From NCBI GenBank assembly GCA_038224615.1, contig JBBRFH010000039.1, positions 1 through 17,340 of the forward strand: a stretch of DNA of 17,340 nucleotides. Direction: 5' to 3'. The notes under the pieces were generated by a model. That model saw nothing but the letters and a program-made list of their open reading frames with translations. It was not told the DNA's origin and did not search any database. How positions within the stretch are numbered: position 1 is the first letter of the stretch; every line of letters begins with the position of its first letter. The stretch is from JBBRFH01 sp038224615 (GTDB taxonomy: Bacteria; Planctomycetota; Phycisphaerae; Tepidisphaerales; Tepidisphaeraceae). Of the stretch, positions 1 to 5,311 are shown piece by piece. The position numbers and the translations under genes are program-made.

Positions 1-314
1 CACCCCCCAACACGCCGTGCCCAGGTGAGCCGCCCCTGAACCCGCGCCCGCTGCAACTGACCGCGACGCAGGAGATCCATGTGATGGTCGCCCCGTCCCA
101 CGACCGCGACGGCCGACCCATTGCCTACACGACGCGCGAAGGCGTCCACCGCCGCATCCTCCACGCCCGCGGCCCTGAGCGCATCGCCGGCGAATGGTGG
201 CGCGGGCATGTGAAGACGCGCGATTACTTCGACATCGAAGACGACGCCCATCACCGCCTGTGGATGTTCCGCGTGAACGACAACGGGCGATGGTTCGTGC
301 AAGGACACTTTTGA
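1..314 (+). CDS. imuB: ImuB, Y-family polymerase-like mutasome protein (C-terminal fragment)
   Basis: The reading frame is open from the left edge (first full codon at base 3) to a TGA at 312-314, so this is the 3' end of a larger gene. The visible tail has the block GPERIAGEWWR followed by RDYF, RLWMFR and WFVQGHF. This resembles the conserved C-terminus I know from ImuB/DinB-like Y-family proteins (GPERI..WW....RDYF....G..LW.F). ImuB is a catalytically inactive Y-family homologue that binds the sliding clamp and bridges ImuA and DnaE2 during damage-induced mutagenesis. The gene immediately downstream is dnaE2, which is the expected imuA-imuB-dnaE2 order. The polymerase-like and clamp-binding parts lie outside the window. 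The alternative is a separate small protein of the same C-terminal domain, but the open frame to the edge argues against this. Confidence 0.82.
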   Translation, partial: PPNTPCPGEPPLNPRPLQLTATQEIHVMVAPSHDRDGRPIAYTTREGVHRRILHARGPERIAGEWWRGHVKTRDYFDIEDDAHHRLWMFRVNDNGRWFVQGHF

Positions 315-320
315 CGAAAC

Positions 321-390
321 GTGGCGTGATGCGTGTGTCGTAAAAAAACGCACTGGCTGCTTCACGTCACACGCATCACGCCACACGCAT
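321..390. repeat. Heptamer-based inverted repeat between imuB and dnaE2
   Basis: A perfect 17-bp inverted repeat pairs 321-337 (GTGGCGTGATGCGTGTG) with 368-384 (CACACGCATCACGCCAC) around a 30-nt core. The right arm continues as four heptamers of form CACGYNN at 363-390 (CACGTCA, CACGCAT, CACGCCA, CACGCAT). The left arm carries two CGTGNNN heptamers at 325-338. It begins seven bases after the imuB stop and ends just before the likely dnaE2 start, so it forms a stable hairpin in the intercistronic mRNA. There is no T-tract, so it is not a classical terminator. Confidence 0.85.
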
Positions 391-401
391 CGCATTGCCC
401 C

Positions 402-3400
402 ATGCCCGAATCCCCTCTTTACAAGCTCCGCGATCCGCTGACACCGCCGCCGGTGACGTATGCGGAAACGATGTACGTCGAACTGGACGTGACGAGCAAT
501 TTTTCGTTTCTGCGCGGCGCATCGCACCCCGACGAGCTGGTCGCAAAAGCGGCCGGGCTGGGGTATCGCGCCGTCGCCATCACCGACCGCAACACGCTGG
601 CCGGCGTCGTCCGTGCGCACGTCGCGGCGCAGGAAGCAAAATTGAAGCTGATCATCGGCTGTCGATTGACGCTGGTCGATGCCCCGGATCTGTTGGTGTG
701 GTGTCAGACGCGCCAGGGGTACGGGAATTTGTGTCGCCTGCTGACGCTCGGAAAGTCCCGCGTGCCGAAGGGACAGTTTTACCTGACGCTGGACGAATTT
801 CTGGAGCGCTGCGGCGGCTTGCAGGTGGCAATCGACTGGTTTTCGTGGCATGGGCATCCTGCCCATGAGGCAGGTACGCCTGCCGGGCACCCGTACTCGG
901 ACGAATCAACAAGAGCGGAGCGATCTTTAATTCAAATCGCCAACGACCTGGCTGATTCGCTTCACGAGCGACGCAAGTACGCGTCTCATGGGCAGGATGC
1001 CCACGCCACCAAAAGCGATTGCCTCTCGCTCGCTTTCGCGCAGCTCTACACCGATGACAACGACGATCGCCTCAACGAGGCCGTCATTCTATCGCAACGA
1101 TTGCAGATCCCCCTGCTCGCCACCAATCACGTCCACTACCACAACCCCGGCCGGCGGGCGTTGCAGGACGTGCTGGTGTGCATTCGCGAGAAATGTACGA
1201 TCGACGACGCCGGCTTCAAGCTCTTCGTTAACGCCGAGCGGCATCTGAAGCCGCCGGACCAGATGCACCGGTTGTTCGCGGTCTATCCGCAGGCGATTAC
1301 CCGCGCGCTGGAGGTGGCCGATTCGTGTACGTTCACGCTGGACGAACTCAAGTATCAGTACCCGCACGAGCTTGTGCCCGCCGGCCTGACGCCGCTCGAG
1401 CATCTGACAAATCTGACGTGGGAAGGCGCGGCCCGGCGGTATCCCGAAGGCGTTCCGGAGAAGATTCGGAGCCTGATCGGGCACGAACTCAAGCTGATCG
1501 AGAAGGAAGGATACGAGCCGTATTTTCTGACCGTTCACGACATCGTGCTGTTTGCCCGCGGCCGCAATATTCTCTGTCAGGGGCGTGGGTCGGCGGCGAA
1601 CAGCGTGGTCTGCTACTGCCTGGAAATCACCGCCGTCAACCCGATGGAGATTGATGTGCTCTTTGAGCGCTTCATCTCGTCGGCGCGGAAGGAGCCGCCC
1701 GACATCGACGTCGACTTCGAGCACAACCGCCGCGAGGAGGTGATCCAATACATCTACAACAAGTACGGCCGCGACCGCGCCGGCATGTGCGCCGAGATCA
1801 TCAGCTACCGTGGCCGCAGTTCCATTCGCGACGTCGGCAAGGCACTGGGCCTTGGGATGGACATGGTCGACTCGATGGCCAAGCGCCTGAGCTGGTGGGA
1901 CCGCGGCGTGCTGACCGCGCAACAGGTCCGCGAAGCCGGCCTCGATCCCGACGACGCCAACGTCCAGCGCGTCCTGCTCCTCGCGGCAGAACTGCTCGGC
2001 TTCCCCCGCCACCTCGGCCAGCACGTCGGCGGCATGGTCATGACGCAGGGGCCGCTGTGCGAACTGGTCCCGATCGAAAACGCGTCGATGCCCGATCGCA
2101 CCGTGATCGAGTGGGACAAGGACGACATCGACGTCGTGCGGATGACAAAGGTCGATTGCCTTGCACTCGGCATGCTGACGGCGATTTCGGGGGCATTTAG
2201 ACTGTTGGAAAAGAGGCACGAGCTGCACACTGTTCCTGAGGCAGATCCGCTCGTTTACGACATGATCTGCAAAGCCGACACGATCGGCGTGTTTCAAATC
2301 GAGAGCCGGGCGCAAATGTCGATGTTGCCGCGCCTGCGACCGAGGAAGTTTTACGACCTCGTCATCGAAGTCGCGATCGTTCGGCCGGGACCGATCCAGG
2401 GGAACATGGTGCATCCGTACCTGCGACGGCGCAGAGGCGAAGAGCCGGTGACGTATCCGTCCAAGGCACTGGAGAAGGTGCTCGAAAAGACTCTCGGCGT
2501 TCCGCTTTTCCAGGAACAGGCGATGAAGATCGCCATGGTCGGCGCGGGGTTCAGTGCCGAAGAGGCCGATCAGCTTCGTCGTGCGATGTCGGCATGGCGG
2601 AAGTCGGAGAAGCTGCAGCTCTTCAAGGACAAGATCATCAACGGCATGTTGAAGAACAACTACACGCTCGAGTTCGCGCAGCAGTGCTTCGACCAGATCA
2701 AAGGCTTCGGCGAATACGGTTTCCCCGAGTCGCACTCGGCGTCGTTCGCGCGATTGGTCTACGTCAGCGCGTGGATCAAATGTCATCATCCCGCCGCTTT
2801 CTGTGCGGCGCTGCTGAACAGCCAGCCGATGGGTTTTTATGCGCCGGCTCAACTGGTGCGGGATGCGCGCGAGCACGGCGTCGAAGTCCGCGCCGCCGAC
2901 GTCAACTCCAGTGATTGGGAATGCACGCTGGAAAAACAAAGCCAAGAAGGGGCGGCGGTTCGATTGGGCTTTCGTCTCCTCAAGGGCGTTCGCGAAGAAC
3001 ACGGCCGGCGCATCATGGAGGCACGCAACAAAGTCGGCGTCTTCACCTCGGTCGAGCAGTTCAAGCAGGCGACGGGACTCTCGAAGATTGTCTGCAAGAA
3101 ACTCGCCGAGGCGGACGCGTTCGCGTCGCTTGGGCTGACGCGCCGCGAGGCAATGTGGCAGGCGCTGGCTACCAGCGATGAGCAATTGCCGTTGTTTGAG
3201 GAAAACAGGCACAGAGGCACAGAGGCACGCAGGCACGAAGGGGAAGAATCGTCCGCCTCTCCGTGCCTTGCTGTCTCCGCGCCTTCATGCCTCGATGTCG
3301 ATTCTCACCCTTTCCTTCCCCCCATTCCCCTCGGCCAGCAGGTCATGACCGACTACGCGACGGCGGGTCTGTCGTTGCGGGCGCATCCGCTGCAATTGGT

Positions 3401-3755
3401 GCGGTCCGTTTTGGAATCGCAGAAGGTCGTACCGGCGGCACACATTCGTAATGAACAGCAATTTCCGTCCGGAAAATGGGTGCGCGTCGCAGGATTGGTG
3501 CTGATTCGCCAACGTCCGGGAACCGCCTCGGGCATCGTTTTTGTGACGCTTGAGGATGAAACGGGAATTGTGAACCTGATCGTCCGGCCCGATATTTTCC
3601 AGCGATACCGGCAAGCGGCACGGTTTGCTGCGCTCCTGCAGGCCGAGGGATGGGTCCAGCGACAGGGAGAAGTGGTCCACATCATGGCCAAACGGCTTTT
3701 TGATCGCTCGGAACTCATCCGCGGATACAGTTTCACGTCAAGGGATTTTCATTGA
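402..3755 (+). CDS. dnaE2: Error-prone DNA polymerase III alpha subunit DnaE2 (ImuC)
   Basis: This C-family polymerase carries out translesion synthesis with ImuA/ImuB. From an ATG at 402 it is 1117 aa. It opens with a PHP domain (MYVELDVTSNFSFLRGASHP), then a polymerase core with PDIDVDFEHNRREEVIQ containing the presumed catalytic D436 and D438, VDCLALG with D585, the GFPESHSASFARLVYVSAWIK block, an OB-fold near residues 1025-1075, and the terminal SRDFH signature typical of DnaE2. An earlier GTG at 333 lies inside a repeat arm and looks accidental. ATG 471 would begin exactly at the usual family N-terminus and is the main alternative start. No start has a good ribosome binding site. Two palindromic elements are embedded in frame (residues about 147-205 and 936-964), making the protein longer than most relatives. 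Expression is probably damage-inducible with imuB, but no operator is visible here. Confidence 0.93.
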   Translation: MPESPLYKLRDPLTPPPVTYAETMYVELDVTSNFSFLRGASHPDELVAKAAGLGYRAVAITDRNTLAGVVRAHVAAQEAKLKLIIGCRLTLVDAPDLLVWCQTRQGYGNLCRLLTLGKSRVPKGQFYLTLDEFLERCGGLQVAIDWFSWHGHPAHEAGTPAGHPYSDESTRAERSLIQIANDLADSLHERRKYASHGQDAHATKSDCLSLAFAQLYTDDNDDRLNEAVILSQRLQIPLLATNHVHYHNPGRRALQDVLVCIREKCTIDDAGFKLFVNAERHLKPPDQMHRLFAVYPQAITRALEVADSCTFTLDELKYQYPHELVPAGLTPLEHLTNLTWEGAARRYPEGVPEKIRSLIGHELKLIEKEGYEPYFLTVHDIVLFARGRNILCQGRGSAANSVVCYCLEITAVNPMEIDVLFERFISSARKEPPDIDVDFEHNRREEVIQYIYNKYGRDRAGMCAEIISYRGRSSIRDVGKALGLGMDMVDSMAKRLSWWDRGVLTAQQVREAGLDPDDANVQRVLLLAAELLGFPRHLGQHVGGMVMTQGPLCELVPIENASMPDRTVIEWDKDDIDVVRMTKVDCLALGMLTAISGAFRLLEKRHELHTVPEADPLVYDMICKADTIGVFQIESRAQMSMLPRLRPRKFYDLVIEVAIVRPGPIQGNMVHPYLRRRRGEEPVTYPSKALEKVLEKTLGVPLFQEQAMKIAMVGAGFSAEEADQLRRAMSAWRKSEKLQLFKDKIINGMLKNNYTLEFAQQCFDQIKGFGEYGFPESHSASFARLVYVSAWIKCHHPAAFCAALLNSQPMGFYAPAQLVRDAREHGVEVRAADVNSSDWECTLEKQSQEGAAVRLGFRLLKGVREEHGRRIMEARNKVGVFTSVEQFKQATGLSKIVCKKLAEADAFASLGLTRREAMWQALATSDEQLPLFEENRHRGTEARRHEGEESSASPCLAVSAPSCLDVDSHPFLPPIPLGQQVMTDYATAGLSLRAHPLQLVRSVLESQKVVPAAHIRNEQQFPSGKWVRVAGLVLIRQRPGTASGIVFVTLEDETGIVNLIVRPDIFQRYRQAARFAALLQAEGWVQRQGEVVHIMAKRLFDRSELIRGYSFTSRDFH
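840..1014. repeat. Palindromic element with 30-bp terminal inverted repeats, inserted in frame in dnaE2
   Basis: Bases 840-869 and 985-1014 are inverted copies matching at 28 of 30 positions, with mismatches at 844/1010 and 850/1004. Each arm is itself a small hairpin (CATGGGCA-TCC-TGCCCATG). A second mini-hairpin GGCAGG-TACG-CCTGCC follows at 869-884. The interior spans 870-984. Translation in the dnaE2 frame gives HGHPAHEAGTPAGHP and SHGQDAHATK. I recall HGQDAHAT-type peptides from many predicted planctomycete proteins. The frame is uninterrupted. The segment falls in the PHP domain, between IDWF and the conserved-looking CLSLAFAQLYTDDN. Confidence 0.82.
3207..3292. repeat. Octamer-based inverted repeat inserted in frame in dnaE2
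   Basis: The left arm (3207-3238) is four 8-bp units: AGGCACAG, AGGCACAG, AGGCACGC and AGGCACGA. The right arm (3261-3292) is four inverted units that read, on the minus strand, AGGCATGA, AGGCGCGG, AGACAGCA and AGGCACGG. Unit-by-unit agreement between arms is 22 of 32. In the dnaE2 frame the segment encodes HRGTEARRHEGE and an Ser/Ala/Cys-rich stretch. It lies between the helix-hairpin-helix-like part and the OB-fold, a natural linker position, and keeps the frame open. Confidence 0.75.
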
Positions 3756-3840
3756 GCCTTCGCTACGGCCACCCGATGGCATGAATAGAATCGGCGGGAT
3801 GTACCGGGAAATCGGGCTTCACTGCCGTGGATCGGAGCGC

Positions 3841-4929
3841 ATGACGACGTTCGTCGACGCCTGCCTAACCTCGATGACCGATTCGGCCGTCAAGGTCGAA
3901 CAACGCGACCGCATGCGGCCGCGCTGCGGGCCGATGCTGCGCGTGCTCGCCAACGCAAAAAAAATCCTCGTCACCGCCCACCTCCATCCCGATCCCGATT
4001 CGCTCGCCTCGTGCCAGGCGATGCAGTACCTGCTCCAGCAATCGCTCAAAAATGCCACCGTCGAGATCCGCCTTAAAGGTCAGATCGGCGGCGGGATCAA
4101 CTCCGCATTCACGCGCATCATGAAACTCGACATGCTGCCCTGGGATGATGCGGCGCTGGCACAGTACGACGCCATCGTCCTGCTGGACACACAGCCGGCG
4201 TTCTCCAACAGCCCCCTGCCGGCGAACGTGATGCCGAAGGTCGTCGTCGATCACCACCGCGGCCGAGGCCGGCGCGCCAAGCTGTCGCACTCGGACATCC
4301 GCATCAACGTCGGCGCCACCGCGTCAATCCTGTTCAGCTATTTCATGGAGCGACACCTGACGATCCCCGCGGATCTCGCCGCCACGCTGCTCTACGCGAT
4401 CGAGACCGACCTCGCCGGTGCCGCCGGCCAGCAAGGCGGACTCGACACCATCGCCATCAGTTCACTCACGCTGCTCGCCGACACCAAACGCTACTACCAG
4501 ATGCGCTACGTCGACCTGCCGCAGAGCTATTACGGCGCGTTCTGCAAGGCCGTCAGCAATGGCGTGCGCAACGAAGACGTGCTGATCAGCCACGTCGACC
4601 ACATCGACTATTCCGAACTCCCTGCAGTGATGGCCGATTTTCTGCTGCGCTGCGAAGGCGTACACTGGTCGATGGTCAGTGCGATCCACGAGGGCCGCTT
4701 CGTCTTCAGCCTGCGCACCCAGGCGACCGGCAAGAGCGCCGGCGAAGTCGCGCGGCGAATCGTCAAGGGCCTCGGCGACGCCGGCGGACACCTTACCAAG
4801 GCCGGCGGCGCGATTCCGCTCACTGACTCCACCACCCCCGCCGACATCGAGCGCATGCACAAGACGCTCCGCCGTCGGCTGCTCCGCTGCCTCCACGTCG
4901 ACACCCACCGCGGCGTCAAGCTGGCGTAG
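3841..4929 (+). CDS. DHH/DHHA1-family phosphoesterase (NrnA-like nanoRNase/pAp phosphatase family)
   Basis: This is a 362-aa cytoplasmic protein. The DHH-domain motifs appear in order: HLHPDPDSLAS at 47-57, LLDTQ at 114-118, DHH at 137-139 and IETD at 187-190. The DHHA1 substrate-binding motif GDAGGHLTKAGGAI is at 312-325. These residues bind two metal ions and the phosphate. Relatives degrade very short oligonucleotides or pAp, but cyclic-dinucleotide hydrolysis by related DHH proteins is also possible and cannot be decided from sequence. I chose ATG 3841 because GGAG lies just upstream and the domain starts near residue 33. In-frame ATGs at 3781 and 3799 are alternatives. It follows dnaE2 by 85 nt on the same strand and may be cotranscribed, although no repair role is established. 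Confidence 0.85.
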   Translation: MTTFVDACLTSMTDSAVKVEQRDRMRPRCGPMLRVLANAKKILVTAHLHPDPDSLASCQAMQYLLQQSLKNATVEIRLKGQIGGGINSAFTRIMKLDMLPWDDAALAQYDAIVLLDTQPAFSNSPLPANVMPKVVVDHHRGRGRRAKLSHSDIRINVGATASILFSYFMERHLTIPADLAATLLYAIETDLAGAAGQQGGLDTIAISSLTLLADTKRYYQMRYVDLPQSYYGAFCKAVSNGVRNEDVLISHVDHIDYSELPAVMADFLLRCEGVHWSMVSAIHEGRFVFSLRTQATGKSAGEVARRIVKGLGDAGGHLTKAGGAIPLTDSTTPADIERMHKTLRRRLLRCLHVDTHRGVKLA

Positions 4930-4993
4930 TCCATACTCTCCGCGACGACGCCAAACATGCCGCGCGTCTGCACGGCGGAGGACGTTCAAACTG

Positions 4994-5040
4994 CAAAAAT
5001 AAAAAGGCCGCACGGCGGAGGGTTCGTTACCGTGCGGCCT
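4994..5040 (-). terminator. Intrinsic terminator, leftward
   Basis: An 11-bp perfect stem (AGGCCGCACGG at 5005-5015 with CCGTGCGGCCT at 5030-5040) has a 14-nt loop. On the minus strand it is followed directly by TTTTTATTTTTG. On the plus strand the stem is followed by GGCGGAGG with no T-tract, so it should act mainly on leftward transcripts. Confidence 0.75.
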
Positions 5041-5131
5041 GGCGGAGGAGGAAACGAGGATCGTTTCGCCTTCAGGCGGTATTCTGTTTCAGGTCTCCGG
5101 CAACTCCCTTGGTTGCGTTCGACGGGAGACT
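4994..5131 (-). ncRNA. Candidate small RNA on the minus strand, ending at a strong intrinsic terminator
   Basis: Read leftward from about 5131, the minus strand folds as a series of short hairpins: GTCTCC...GGAGAC enclosing GCAAC...GTTGC, then CGCC-TGAA-GGCG, then GAAACGA-TCC-TCGTTTC. A single-stranded CTCCTCCGCC follows, and then an 11-bp GC-rich hairpin trailed by TTTTTATTTTT. A GATAAG sequence just upstream (5131-5140 on the plus strand reads TACTTATCAA) could be a weak -10, but no convincing -35 was found. It does not show the conserved cores of RNase P RNA, tmRNA or SRP RNA. The call rests on the terminator orientation and clustered hairpins only. Confidence 0.33.
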
Positions 5132-5311
5132 ACTTATCAAAGTTCGTGCCGCGTCCAGAATTTGTTCGGGATTTCCTCAAACACCCGATATTGCGACAAA
5201 ACCGCGGGTGTGACAGACTGTGGTCGGTGCCGCGTCGCTTGCCCGCCGCGAGCGAACTGGGCAGATTTGCAGCCGCTGCCCAGCAATCGTGCAACCCCTG
5301 AGCCGTCTACC

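Larger units (their letters stand above)
4930..5311. other. 382-nt intergenic region rich in hairpins
   Basis: No convincing protein-coding gene lies here. Five perfect or near-perfect hairpins are visible: 5005-5015/5030-5040 (11 bp), 5051-5057/5061-5067 (7 bp, 3-nt loop), 5093-5098/5125-5130 with inner 5100-5104/5112-5116, 5181-5187/5205-5211 (7 bp), and 5257-5264/5276-5283 (8 bp). The next gene's reading frame could be extended leftward to 5162, but that stretch has no family-like sequence and the lipoprotein signal starts at 5312. The leftmost hairpin is a terminator for leftward transcription, which is odd because both flanking genes run rightward. Confidence 0.6.

Noticed and set aside
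333..401. GTG at 333 as the dnaE2 start
   Set aside because: It lies inside the left arm of a palindromic repeat, has no ribosome binding site, and adds residues unlike any DnaE2 N-terminus.
1089..3236. Long open frame (715 codons) on the minus strand
   Set aside because: It is antisense to dnaE2 and its translation is Arg/Asp/Val-rich with no domain; this is a codon-bias shadow common in GC-rich genes.
3207..3292. Possible CRISPR array
   Set aside because: Repeat units are 8 bp with no spacers of regular length, and the second half is inverted relative to the first; there are no cas genes.
5005..5040. Terminator for the rightward DHH phosphoesterase gene
   Set aside because: The stem has no T-tract on the plus strand; the T-run is on the opposite side, so it serves leftward transcription, although weak bidirectional action cannot be excluded.
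5162..5311. Upstream extension of the DUF4091 gene from 5162
   Set aside because: It would bury the lipoprotein signal peptide about 50 residues inside the protein, and the extra sequence lies in a hairpin-rich intergenic region.
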